DNA of 64,000 nucleotides from Bacteroidota bacterium (GCA_038746285.1 JBCDKT010000004.1:1-64000), one strand, 5' to 3'. Shown: positions 39,682 through 46,918, counted from the first letter of the stretch. A program made the numbers and translations. Notes: a model not told the origin generated them from the letters alone.

Positions 39682-40671
39682 GTGAGCACACGCGCTAATC
39701 TCTTACCTGGGACGCCGCGCGGCCGCTTCGCGCCGAGTCCGACGGGGTTGCTGCACGTCGGCAGCGCGCGGACGGCGCTGGCGGCGTGGCTCTCGGCACG
39801 CAGCCAGGGCGGGCAGTTCGTGTGGCGGATCGAAGACCTGGATCCGCCGCGCGCGGTCGCCGGTACGGCCGAGGCGGCGCTCGACGACCTGCGCTGGCTC
39901 GGGCTAGACTGGGACGAAGGACCGGACATCGACGGTCCGCATGCACCGTACGTGCAGTCGGAGCGGTACGCGCTGTACGAGGCTGCGCTGCGGCAGCTGG
40001 CCGAGGCGGGGCGGCTGTTCCCGTGCCGCCGCTCGCGCAAGGACCTCCGCGCTATCGCCTCGGCTCCGCACGGGGCCTCCGGCTCACCCCCCTACCCCGC
40101 GTCGCTCCGCCCGACCGGCCTCGCCCCCGGCTGGTTCAACCGCGCGGACGGCTCCGACGCCGCACTCCGCTTTCTCATCGCCGAGGGGGCGGTGACGTTC
40201 GAGGACTACGTCCAGGGCACGGTCTCGGAGACCGTCAGCGAGACGACGGGCGACTTCGTACTCAAGCGCCGCGACGGGCTCTACGCCTACCAGCTCGCTG
40301 TCGTCGTGGACGACCTCGCGATGGGGATCACCGAAGTCGTGCGCGGGGCCGACCTGCTAGGCTCGACCGCGCGGCAGGTGCAGCTCATCGAGGCGCTCGG
40401 CGGGGCACGTCCGGCCTACGCCCACCTCCCGCTCGTCCTCAACGCCGAGGGCGAGAAGCTCTCGAAGCGCGACGAAGCGCTGGCGCTGCGGAGCCTGCGC
40501 GACCGGGGCGTGGCACCGGAGGCGCTCGTCGGTGTGCTCGCGCAGTCGCTCGGCTTGGCCGCGTCCTCCGCGCCCGTTTCTGCCCGTACGCTCGTCCCCC
40601 GTTTCGAGTGGTCGCACGTCCGCCCCGAGCCGTGGCGGCTGCCTGGCACGCTTACGAAAGAGCTGCGTTAG
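39682..40671 (+). CDS. gluQ: Glutamyl-Q tRNA(Asp) synthetase
   Basis: GluQ-RS attaches glutamate to the queuosine base of tRNA(Asp) and lacks an anticodon-binding domain. The 329-aa protein has RGRFAPSPTGLLHVGSARTA (with the HVGS form of the HIGH motif), RIEDLDPPR, and the KLSKR signature late in the Rossmann domain. The usual zinc-binding cysteines around FPCRRSRKDL are mostly missing: only one is seen. The start is a GTG at 39682. It is separated from the toxin gene by 13 bp. Confidence 0.88.
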   Translation: MSTRANLLPGTPRGRFAPSPTGLLHVGSARTALAAWLSARSQGGQFVWRIEDLDPPRAVAGTAEAALDDLRWLGLDWDEGPDIDGPHAPYVQSERYALYEAALRQLAEAGRLFPCRRSRKDLRAIASAPHGASGSPPYPASLRPTGLAPGWFNRADGSDAALRFLIAEGAVTFEDYVQGTVSETVSETTGDFVLKRRDGLYAYQLAVVVDDLAMGITEVVRGADLLGSTARQVQLIEALGGARPAYAHLPLVLNAEGEKLSKRDEALALRSLRDRGVAPEALVGVLAQSLGLAASSAPVSARTLVPRFEWSHVRPEPWRLPGTLTKELR

Positions 40672-40719
40672 GCCGAATACCAGGGGCATCCACCCCTCCT
40701 TCGCTCTTCCTGCTGCGCT

Positions 40720-41325
40720 GTGACCGCTCGCTCGCTGATCGCTCTGGCTCTCCTCTGCACCGGCTGCGGTTCGCCCGGCGCAGACGTGTCGGAAGAGGAC
40801 GCGTCGCTGCCTCTCTGCGCGTGGTGCGGCGCGGACGAGGCACCGGAGGGCCTCGACTGGGACATGACGATCGCCGGTCCCGATGAGGACGGCGAGCGCC
40901 TCGTCATTACCGGCACAGTCTACGAGGCGGGCGGAACGCGCCCCGCGTCGGGCGTGCTCGTCTACGCGTACCACGCCGACGTCGAGGGGGTCTATCCGCA
41001 GCCCGGTGCCGCGACGGGCAACGGGCCGCGCCACGGCGCGCTCCGGTCGTGGCTCCGCACGAACCCGCAGGGCCGCTACCGGATCACCACCGTCCGCCCG
41101 GCTCCGCCCGCTGACGAGGCGGGACCGGCTCGCATCCACATGACGGTGCAGCCGCCGACCGAGCGCGAGTACCCCATCGACGAGATCGTCTTCGCGGGCG
41201 ACTCGCTGCTCACCCCGGCGGTGCGGGCAGGGTTCGACCGGCGGGGCGGAACGGGGATCGTGAGGCTTCGCCGCGACGCGCAGGGCGTGTGGCGTGGGCG
41301 GCGGGACATCCTGCTGGAACGGTAG
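40720..41325 (+). CDS. Lipoprotein with intradiol dioxygenase-like fold
   Basis: The 201-aa protein starts with a lipobox (ALLCTGCGS). The remainder resembles the C-terminal beta-sandwich of intradiol ring-cleavage dioxygenases (VITGTVYEAGGTRPASGVLV, then YAYHADVEGVY, TNPQGRYRITTVRP and ARIHMTVQPP). In catalytic members the last region reads HIH; here the first His is Arg, so iron binding may be lost. Lipoproteins of this type are common in Bacteroidota and have no assigned substrate. The start is a GTG at 40720 after a C/T-rich leader. Its stop abuts the stop of the asparaginase remnant. Confidence 0.78.
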   Translation: MTARSLIALALLCTGCGSPGADVSEEDASLPLCAWCGADEAPEGLDWDMTIAGPDEDGERLVITGTVYEAGGTRPASGVLVYAYHADVEGVYPQPGAATGNGPRHGALRSWLRTNPQGRYRITTVRPAPPADEAGPARIHMTVQPPTEREYPIDEIVFAGDSLLTPAVRAGFDRRGGTGIVRLRRDAQGVWRGRRDILLER

Positions 41326-41595
41326 CTACCGGTTGCCTCCTGGCGGAAGTACCATCAAGCCGGGTGCGCTGACGAGGGGCGCTCGGCGACGCCCGAGCGG
41401 CCGAGGCGAGTCGTGTTTCTGACGAGCTACAGGAGCCCACGGCCCGGCCTCCAGCAGCGCCTGGCCGCGGGCGAGGGCCTCGGCCAGGCCCTCGACGTGG
41501 GCCGCCGTTTCGCCGAGCGGGATGTCCCACGCCCCGCCGTGGACGAGGAGGGCCGGGCGCCCCGGCGGGGGTGCAGCAACGGCAGCCGAGGTCAT
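41326..41595 (-). pseudogene. Truncated isoaspartyl peptidase/L-asparaginase remnant
   Basis: The first 52 of 89 residues match the start of plant-type asparaginases (PALLVHGGAWDIP, then a helix with LAEALARGQALLEAG). At the point where the family continues with the ALDAV helix, the frame turns into unrelated Pro/Arg-rich sequence and stops. The catalytic Thr region is absent, so no activity is possible. The ATG overlaps the yraN stop codon by four bases, suggesting the intact gene was once in that operon. Confidence 0.7.
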
Positions 41596-41984
41596 CCGAA
41601 CATCCCGAACGCGTTCTCGAAGTGCTCGATCTCCGGCCCGCCGGGCCCGAAGAGCACGGCGATCACGTCGAACCGGACAAGGGCCCCTTCGAGCTTAGTC
41701 TCGTGGAGGTAGGCCTCGGCGACGCGCATGATGGCCTTCTGCTTGTCGCGCGTCACGGACTCCTCGGGCCGGCCGTAGCCCAGCCCACGCCGCGCCTTGA
41801 CCTCGACGAAGACGAGTTCGCCGCCCTGCGTGTAGTCCTCGTAGGGCTGGAAGCAGACGAGGTCCACCTCCTCCCGGTTGAAGCGGTAGTTGCGCTCGAT
41901 CACGCGGTAGCCCTTCGCTTCGAGGAAGTCTGCCGCGAGGTCCTCGCCGAGGTCGCCGGTGGTCTTGGCCGAACGCTCAGGCAT
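41592..41984 (-). CDS. yraN: YraN family protein (UPF0102)
   Basis: The 130-aa protein has the YraN endonuclease-like fold: GDLGEDLAADFLEAKGYRVI, then NREEVDLVCFQ and LVFVEVKARRG, giving the E...D...E-x-K pattern of restriction-endonuclease-like nucleases. The biological role is unestablished; a DNA-processing function is suspected. It overlaps the GbsR-type regulator gene by 8 bp and the asparaginase remnant by 4 bp, so all three share a message. Confidence 0.9.
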   Translation of the reverse strand: MPERSAKTTGDLGEDLAADFLEAKGYRVIERNYRFNREEVDLVCFQPYEDYTQGGELVFVEVKARRGLGYGRPEESVTRDKQKAIMRVAEAYLHETKLEGALVRFDVIAVLFGPGGPEIEHFENAFGMFG

Positions 41985-42585
41985 CGCCCTCGCTGTTCTT
42001 GCGGCTGAGGCGGGCCGCGAAGCCGGTGAGCTTTCGCACCTTGCGGGCGTTGCGCTCGTGGAGGAACGGCAGGAGAGCCTCGGTGAACTCGTCGAAGACC
42101 CGTATGAACTCCTGCATGTTCTCCATCCGCTCGAGGAAGAGCGCCTCGTCCGAGGAGAGGGCCTCGCCGGCCTCCATCTCCGCGATGCAGTCGGTGAGAG
42201 CCTTCTCGACAGGCTTGATCTCGCGGCGCTGGCGCTCCTGGATGATCGTCGTCGTGATCTTCCAGATGTCCTTCTCGGCGACGTAGAAGTCCTTGCGGCT
42301 GCCCATCTGGTGGACCTTGCGGACGAGGTTCCATTCGGCCAGCGACCGGAGGTTCATGTTGGCGTTGCCCCGGCTGATCTGGAGGCGCTCCATGATCTCG
42401 TCGGTGTCGAGCGGGCGCTCGACGGCGTAGAGGAAGGCGTGGATCTGGGCCATCGTCCGGTTGATGCCCCAGTAGGTCGCCATCTCGCCCCAGAGCAGGA
42501 TGAACTGCTGGAGGGCGCGCCGGTGACGCTCGCTGAGCGCCGCGTCGGCGTCGGACAGGAGCAGGTCGGGGCGCTCGGCAGGCAT
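41977..42585 (-). CDS. GbsR/MarR-family transcription regulator
   Basis: The 202-aa protein has a winged-helix domain with MAQIHAFLYAVERPLDTDEI, then MERLQISRGNANMNLRSL, which is the hallmark pattern of GbsR-type regulators. A long helical C-terminal region probably mediates dimerisation. GbsR proteins often repress osmoprotectant genes; no such genes are nearby, so the targets are unknown. A TATCTTG element lies 26 bp upstream of the ATG at 42583-42585. The gene is divergent from the SAM hydroxide adenosyltransferase gene. Confidence 0.87.
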   Translation of the reverse strand: MPAERPDLLLSDADAALSERHRRALQQFILLWGEMATYWGINRTMAQIHAFLYAVERPLDTDEIMERLQISRGNANMNLRSLAEWNLVRKVHQMGSRKDFYVAEKDIWKITTTIIQERQRREIKPVEKALTDCIAEMEAGEALSSDEALFLERMENMQEFIRVFDEFTEALLPFLHERNARKVRKLTGFAARLSRKNSEGDA

Positions 42586-42610
42586 GGAGACGGGGGGCTG
42601 GCTGGGGAAA

Positions 42611-42617
42611 CAAGATA
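42611..42617 (-). promoter_or_regulatory. -7 promoter element (TATCTTG) of the GbsR-type gene
   Basis: Minus-strand TATCTTG lies 26 bp upstream of the ATG, leaving a very short leader. Confidence 0.55.
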
Positions 42618-42669
42618 GGGCGATTCGGCTCCGCGTGCCGAGCGGCTGCGGAAAAGGAGAAATGGTTCG

Positions 42670-42848
42670 GCGTGGAGGGAACGGAGGGCGAGGAGAGAAT
42701 GGGCGTTGGCGCAGGGCGCGGCGGTCTCGGTACCTTTCTCGGCTTTTCGTTCCCTGCCCTCCCTGCCCTCCCTGCCCTCCCTGCCCTCCCTGCCCTCCCT
42801 GCCCTCCCTGCCCTCCCTGCCCTCCCTGCCCTCCCTGCCCTCCCCACC
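42670..42848 (+). repeat. Dispersed element with promoter-like core (copy 4) plus 9-bp tandem array
   Basis: A purine-rich half (GGAGGGAACGGAGGGCGAGG) is followed by the core at 42703 (GCGTTGGCGCAGGGCGCGGC, then GGTCTCGGTACCTTTC). The core contains TACCTTTC, close to TA-N2-TTTG, 22 bp from the TTG of GCGTTG. Ten near-perfect CCCTGCCCT units occupy 42752-42841, 7 bp before the GTG of the next gene. The core is nearly identical to that at 27485. It is correctly oriented to be the promoter of the downstream gene. Confidence 0.7.
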
Positions 42849-43670
42849 GTGCCCCTCGTCACCCTCACCACCGACTTCGGCCTCGACGACGCCTACGTGG
42901 CGGCGATGAAGGGCGTCATCCTGTCGGTGGCGCCCGGCCTCCGCACGGTCGACGTGTCGCACGGCGTGACGCCGCAGGACGTGATGGGAGCGGCCTTCGT
43001 GCTCCGCGAGGCGGCTCCGTACTTCCCGGACGGTACGGTCCACCTCGCCGTCGTCGACCCCGGCGTGGGGACGGCCCGCCGGCCGATTGCGGCGCGGATC
43101 GGGGGGCACCTGTTCGTCGGGCCAGACAACGGACTGTTCTCGCTCCTGCTAGACCCCGGATCGGCGTCCGGGGCAGGCTCCGCCGAGCCCGAGGCCGTCG
43201 TCGTCCTCGACCGGCCGGCGTTCTGGCGGACGCCGGAGCCGAGCCGGACCTTCCACGGGCGCGACATCTTCGCCCCCGTCGCGGCGCACCTCGCCTCGGG
43301 CCGCACGCTCGGCGAGGTCGGCTCGCGGACGGACGGGCTGCAGCGGCTCCACTGGGTCCGCGCCCGCGCCGACGCCGAGGGGCTCCAGGGCTGGGTCGCC
43401 CACATCGACCGCTTCGGCAACGCCGTCACCAACATTCCGGCGGCGCTGCTGCTGGCCCACCGCGCCGGGCGCCCGCTCAAGTGCTACGTCGGCTCGGCGA
43501 TCCTGACGGGGCTGGAGGAGACCTACGCCGACGTGGAGGTCGGCGAGCCGGTCGCGCTCGTCGGCTCGTCGGGCTGGCTCGAGGTCGGGGTGCGCGACGG
43601 CGACGCGGCGGCGCTGCTGAGCATCCACAAAGGCAGCGCGGTCAACGTCGTGTTCGGGGACCGCGACTGA
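42849..43670 (+). CDS. SAM hydroxide adenosyltransferase (DUF62 family)
   Basis: The 273-aa protein belongs to the family that hydrolyses S-adenosylmethionine to adenosine and methionine; related enzymes are the chlorinase and fluorinase. Landmarks are VTLTTDFGLDDAYVAAMKG at the N terminus, VDPGVGTARRPI, FVGPDNGLFS and the C-terminal VAHIDRFGNAVTNIP with GSSGWLEVGV. The hydrolase triad context (Asp, Arg, His) is consistent with a hydrolase. The start is taken as GTG 42849, after the tandem array; the frame stays open through the array as PAL repeats, which I regard as untranslated. Residues DPGSASGAG come from an in-frame palindromic repeat. Confidence 0.88.
   Translation: MPLVTLTTDFGLDDAYVAAMKGVILSVAPGLRTVDVSHGVTPQDVMGAAFVLREAAPYFPDGTVHLAVVDPGVGTARRPIAARIGGHLFVGPDNGLFSLLLDPGSASGAGSAEPEAVVVLDRPAFWRTPEPSRTFHGRDIFAPVAAHLASGRTLGEVGSRTDGLQRLHWVRARADAEGLQGWVAHIDRFGNAVTNIPAALLLAHRAGRPLKCYVGSAILTGLEETYADVEVGEPVALVGSSGWLEVGVRDGDAAALLSIHKGSAVNVVFGDRD
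43152..43184 (+). repeat. In-frame palindromic element within the SAM hydroxide adenosyltransferase gene
   Basis: GACCCCGGATCGGCGTCCGG continues GGCAGGCTCCGCC. It matches the ftsY element at 29 of 33 positions and is read in the same frame, giving DPGSASGAGSA. It falls in a loop before a conserved strand. Confidence 0.75.
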
Positions 43671-43684
43671 CCGGCACCTGGTGC

Positions 43685-43691
43685 TATTTTG
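43685..43691 (+). promoter_or_regulatory. Candidate -7 element (TATTTTG)
   Basis: TATTTTG lies 24 bp before the ATG at 43715 and after the preceding gene's stop codon, matching the local TATNTTG pattern. Confidence 0.5.
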
Positions 43692-43714
43692 CCCCGCCTC
43701 CAGGTCCCCGCGCT

Positions 43715-44545
43715 ATGCTCCCGTTCGCCCTCGCTTCCGCCGATGCGCTGCCGCCCCGTCCCGACGGCGGAGGGGCCGACGCCGAGCGCTGGCCGGAGCC
43801 CTCGCCCGAGGCAGAGCCGACCGCGCCGTCCGGCGAAGCGGAGCCGGTTCCCGGCGCAGCGGACCTGCCAGACGAGAACCTGCCGGACGCCGCAGGGCTG
43901 CCCGACGCCACGCCGTTCCGCGACCCCGCGCCCGAGCCGCCGGCCATTCCACCGCCTGGTCCGGACGACCTGCCGCCGCCGCAGGCCCCTCCCGAGCCCG
44001 CGAAGCGCCCGCTCGTGCAGCGCCTCGTCCTCGCCCTGCTCCTCATCGCCGCCGCCGGGCTGATCGGGTACATGCTCTCGCGCCCGAGCCAGACGACCGA
44101 GACGCTCGGCGTCCTCGCGCGCTCGGTCGAGGCCGCCGGGACGCTGCGGCTCGCGGTCAACACCGACCTCCCCGCCGAGGCGCAGCAGTTCGTGCGCGAC
44201 GAGTTCGGCTGGCGCGTCGGCGTGCCTACGTTCTCGACGGCCACGCTGCGCGGCGTCGCCCTGGCGCGGGCGGCCCCGTCCGTCGAGGTCCCCGTCTTCC
44301 TCTACACCGACGGCACCAGCCGCGACGTCGCCGTCTTCGCCTACAGCTACGCCCTGCTCGACCAGGTCCCGGACCGCCTCACCCTCGCCCGCGACGACTA
44401 CGCCGAGCTCGACCTCGGTGCGCCGGTCGTCCGCCGCACCGGCCGCACCGACGTCCTGCTCTGGCGGGACCGGGACGACATCTACGTCGCCGTCACCGAC
44501 CTGCCGCCGAGCGCGCTGCGAGATGGCCTTTCGGTGGAACGGTGA
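43715..44545 (+). CDS. Membrane protein of unknown function with Pro-rich N terminus
   Basis: The 276-aa protein has about 105 residues of Pro/Ala/Glu-rich low-complexity sequence, one membrane helix (LVLALLLIAAAGLIGYML) and an extracytoplasmic C-terminal domain of 140 residues (AGTLRLAVNTDLPAEAQQFV; VPVFLYTDGTSRDVAVFAYS). The membrane topology resembles anti-sigma factors or other envelope regulators, but no motif supports that. I do not recognise the family. It follows the SAM hydroxide adenosyltransferase gene by 44 bp with its own promoter element, and its stop codon is followed at once by a 7-bp tandem array. Confidence 0.7.
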   Translation: MLPFALASADALPPRPDGGGADAERWPEPSPEAEPTAPSGEAEPVPGAADLPDENLPDAAGLPDATPFRDPAPEPPAIPPPGPDDLPPPQAPPEPAKRPLVQRLVLALLLIAAAGLIGYMLSRPSQTTETLGVLARSVEAAGTLRLAVNTDLPAEAQQFVRDEFGWRVGVPTFSTATLRGVALARAAPSVEVPVFLYTDGTSRDVAVFAYSYALLDQVPDRLTLARDDYAELDLGAPVVRRTGRTDVLLWRDRDDIYVAVTDLPPSALRDGLSVER

Positions 44546-44735
44546 GGCGGAGGACAGAGGACAGAGGACAGAGGACAGAGGACAGAGGACAGAGGACAGA
44601 GGACAGAGGACAGAGGACAATTTTTCCACGTTAGTTCCACAACACAAGCGTCTTCGTAATTTTCACGGCTTTTCTTGTCTCACCGTCTCACCGTCTCACC
44701 GTCTCACCGTCTCACCGTCTCACCGTCTCGCCCCC
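44546..44735 (+). repeat. Paired tandem arrays flanking a promoter-like core
   Basis: Between two codirectional genes lie ten 7-bp units AGGACAG (44551-44620, the last AGGACAA), a 56-base A/T-richer core containing TAATTTTC (a TA-N2-TTTG relative), and seven 8-bp units GTCTCACC (44677-44732, the last GTCTCGCC). The second array ends 3 bp before the ATG at 44736, so it forms the leader. The stop-proximal GGTGAGGCGG nearly complements the leader word. Related words occur at 5371, 8447 and 56642. Confidence 0.85.
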
Positions 44736-45533
44736 ATGCCCTACGGTCTCCTCCTCGCCCTCGCCTTGCTGCTCGTCGGCTGCGCTGAGCCGCCCGCACC
44801 GGAGCCGGAGTCGGCCGCTCCCTCGGCTCCTGCGCTCGTCACCAAAGCCGACTCCGTGGCGATGCAGGTCGTGGCGGCCTCCGGCGGGTTCGACGCGTGG
44901 CACGCGCTCCCGGCGCTGCGCTTCTCGTTCGGGGTCGAGCGCGGCGGCGAGGCGCGGGTCGCGGCGCGGCACCTGTGGGACAAGCAGACGGGCCGCTACC
45001 GCGTCGAGTGGCCCGGCGGCGCGGACTCGACCTACACCGCGCTCTTCACGGCGTGGCCGGACAGCGGCCGGGCCTACCTCAACGGCGAGCCCCTCGACGG
45101 CAGCGCCGCCGACGTGGCGATGGCGAGCGCCCGCAGCCGAACCCTCAACGACACCTACTGGCTCCTCGCCCCCTTCAAGCTCTTCGACGGCGGCGTCGCG
45201 CGCACCTACGCCCCCGACTCTTCGGACGCCGCCACCGACGTGATCCGGCTCGACTTCGACGGCGTCGGCCTCACGCCGGGCGACCGGTACTGGCTGTTTG
45301 TGGATAAAGAGAGCGGGCAGCTTACGCGGTGGACGTTCGTCCTCGAAGGCAGCACCACGCCGCGCTCCTCGACGTGGACGGCCTACCGCTCCCTCTCCAG
45401 TCCGCAGGGCCGGGTGGTGCTCTCGGCGCGCAAGGATGTCGTCGGCGCCCCCGTCACTATCCTCACCGACGAGCTGCAAGCCCCGGCAGCCCTCGACGAG
45501 ACGTGGTTCACCGATCCGCAGCCTCGCTTGTAG
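44736..45533 (+). CDS. Lipoprotein, DUF6503-like
   Basis: The 265-aa protein has a lipobox (LLLVGCAEP) and a Pro-rich spacer. The mature part contains VAASGGFDAWHALPALRFSF, a repeated W-x-x-L pattern, DKQTGRYRVEWPG, and a later YWLFVDKESGQLTRWTF. It resembles the DUF6503-type outer-envelope proteins of Bacteroidota, which look like LolA-type beta folds; this family assignment is from memory. The function is unknown. Its leader is a perfect pyrimidine-rich tandem array. Confidence 0.72.
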   Translation: MPYGLLLALALLLVGCAEPPAPEPESAAPSAPALVTKADSVAMQVVAASGGFDAWHALPALRFSFGVERGGEARVAARHLWDKQTGRYRVEWPGGADSTYTALFTAWPDSGRAYLNGEPLDGSAADVAMASARSRTLNDTYWLLAPFKLFDGGVARTYAPDSSDAATDVIRLDFDGVGLTPGDRYWLFVDKESGQLTRWTFVLEGSTTPRSSTWTAYRSLSSPQGRVVLSARKDVVGAPVTILTDELQAPAALDETWFTDPQPRL

Positions 45534-45555
45534 CGGTGCTGTTTACGCGGCCGAG

Positions 45556-45625
45556 GGGCTGTTTTCGCGCAGCAACGCGGCGTTACACTTCGGCCAGCCC
45601 GTGTATCTTAGCGGCTCGAAAACAG
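45556..45625. promoter_or_regulatory. Inverted repeat around a promoter element
   Basis: CTGTTTTCG (45556-45564) and CGAAAACAG (45617-45625) are exact complements 52 bp apart. They bracket TATCTTAG at 45604-45611, a good -7 match on the plus strand. The arrangement could be an operator pair for the accessory genes downstream. Confidence 0.4.
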
Positions 45626-45742
45626 CCTGGGCGGGCCCTGGGAGGACACGCGCCACCTAAACGCGGAGAGGTCCCCGGCACAGCCTCCTGGTATGTTATG
45701 CCGCCAGCCGCCCGCCTTCGAACATTCCTGGGGCTGCCGCCG

Positions 45743-45750
45743 TATCCTGA
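45743..45750 (+). promoter_or_regulatory. Candidate -7 element (TATCCTGA) of the DUF2188 gene
   Basis: TATCCTGA lies 24 bp before the ATG at 45774 and differs by one base from the TATCTTGA element of rpsU. Confidence 0.4.
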
Positions 45751-45773
45751 CCACGACCATCCGAATCCGAGCC

Positions 45774-45998
45774 ATGCCCAGAAAAACACAGCATGTCGTC
45801 CGCACCCCCGGCGGGTGGAGCGTGAAGAAGGGGGGGGCGAAGAGAGCCTCGAGGACTTTCAGCACCCAGAAGGAAGCAATCTCCTACGGAAAAGACCTCA
45901 GCAGAAAGCAAGGTGCCGAGCTGTATATCCACCGTAGGGACGGAATGATTAGGGAGAAGAACTCTTACGGCAAAGACCCGCATCCTCCCCGCGGATAG
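45774..45998 (+). CDS. DUF2188 domain protein
   Basis: The 74-aa basic protein (MPRKTQHVVRTPGGWSVKKG, then ASRTFSTQKEAISYGKDLSR and AELYIHRRDGMIREKNSYGK) matches the DUF2188 family: a small beta-beta-alpha-beta fold with the pattern HVVP-x-x-x-GW-x-V-K, found across bacteria and often near mobile or stress genes. The function is unknown. It ends 4 bp before the next gene, so both are co-transcribed. GC content is well below that of flanking genes, suggesting transfer. Confidence 0.85.
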   Translation: MPRKTQHVVRTPGGWSVKKGGAKRASRTFSTQKEAISYGKDLSRKQGAELYIHRRDGMIREKNSYGKDPHPPRG

Positions 45999-46002
45999 CT
46001 CT

Positions 46003-46692
46003 ATGGCTGCATCTAGCGCGGGTAGCGACGCTCCCGACAGCTTTGGTGAGAGTGTCTTCGTCAACTGCCCGTTCGACGCGAAGTACCTGGACCTTCTGCG
46101 CCCGATCCTTTTCACCGTTATCTACTTCGGACACAGACCCCGTATAGCGAGCGAGTCCTCCGACTCCGGCGAGAACAGGCTCTCGAAAATTAGTGGTCTG
46201 ATCTCGGCCTGTCGCTATAGCATCCACGACATTTCCCGGCTGAAAGCGAAGAAGCCGGACGAGTTCGCCCGGATGAATATGCCGTTCGAACTTGGGATCG
46301 ACTTCGGGACACGACTTCATGGCCCCGCTCACGCCTCGGAGAAGAAGTTTCTCGTCCTTGAAGAGAAGGCACACGACTTCAAGATTGCCTTATCTGACCT
46401 TAGCGGTATCGACGTCAAGCCTCACAGCAACGAGCCAGTTGACGTGTGCTGGGCTGTCCGGGATTGGTACTACGAGACGGTCGGGATCGACAACTCGTGG
46501 CCGGAGGAGCATCACTGGGCAAGCACGGTGTGGAGCAAGTTCAACGAGTTTGTAGCCTCACTATTCGAGGTCCGCTCACAGGCTGGTCTGTCTGATTCGG
46601 AGGCGACTAAGGCGGTAGAGAAGATGCCAATGGCCGAGTTCATCGACCGGGCGACGGAGTGGATTGAGGCCGACAGAGACCCGGCGGCATAA
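46003..46692 (+). CDS. Nucleoside deoxyribosyltransferase/TIR-like protein (putative immune-type effector)
   Basis: The 229-aa protein contains SVFVNCPFDAKYLDLLRPIL, ISACRYSIHDISRLK and RMNMPFELGIDFG, then KKFLVLEE and LSDLSGIDVKPH. The order (a strand with FVNCPFD, then I-x-x-x-D-I-S, then N-x-P-x-ELG) parallels the NDT/TIR-like fold, in which the Asp and the ELG Glu act on nucleosides or NAD. I recall many bacterial proteins of this shape annotated only as hypothetical. A role in nucleotide-based immunity is inference. It pairs with the DUF2188 gene and has visibly low GC, unlike its neighbours. A small membrane protein gene converges on it with four bases between. Confidence 0.65.
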   Translation: MAASSAGSDAPDSFGESVFVNCPFDAKYLDLLRPILFTVIYFGHRPRIASESSDSGENRLSKISGLISACRYSIHDISRLKAKKPDEFARMNMPFELGIDFGTRLHGPAHASEKKFLVLEEKAHDFKIALSDLSGIDVKPHSNEPVDVCWAVRDWYYETVGIDNSWPEEHHWASTVWSKFNEFVASLFEVRSQAGLSDSEATKAVEKMPMAEFIDRATEWIEADRDPAA

Positions 46693-46696
46693 TCTG

Positions 46697-46918
46697 TTAC
46701 AGGGCTCCTCCAATCAGCAGCACGCCGATTCCGGCAGCGAAGCTGATCAGCCCCGCCTTGGCCGTGTGCCAGTGCAGAAAGGCGAACACGAAGATCAGCG
46801 GCCCGCCCAGCAAACACGCTACGCCCCAGAGCGTGCTCTCTTCAAACGCCCGGACAAGCATGTGTAGGAGGCCGGCCGCGAGCGCGAGCGTTCCGGCGAT
46901 GGCCAAGACTAGGTCCAT
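46697..46918 (-). CDS. Small membrane protein (73 aa)
   Basis: The 73-aa product is almost entirely hydrophobic with three predicted helices (MDLVLAIAGTLALAAGLLHM; VACLLGGPLIFVFAFLHW; GLISFAAGIGVLLIGGAL). The W-x-x-L-P-I-F-x-F-x-HW pattern is seen in a widespread family of small inner-membrane proteins of unknown function. The ATG at 46916-46918 begins the first helix. It is convergent with the NDT/TIR-like gene. Confidence 0.7.
   Translation of the reverse strand: MDLVLAIAGTLALAAGLLHMLVRAFEESTLWGVACLLGGPLIFVFAFLHWHTAKAGLISFAAGIGVLLIGGAL

Noticed and set aside
42672-42848. PAL-repeat N terminus for the SAM hydroxide adenosyltransferase
   Set aside because: The array is a 9-bp tandem repeat in an intergenic element whose core also occurs at 27485 outside any gene. 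The family starts at the VTLTTDFG strand. Kept as a question in the findings.
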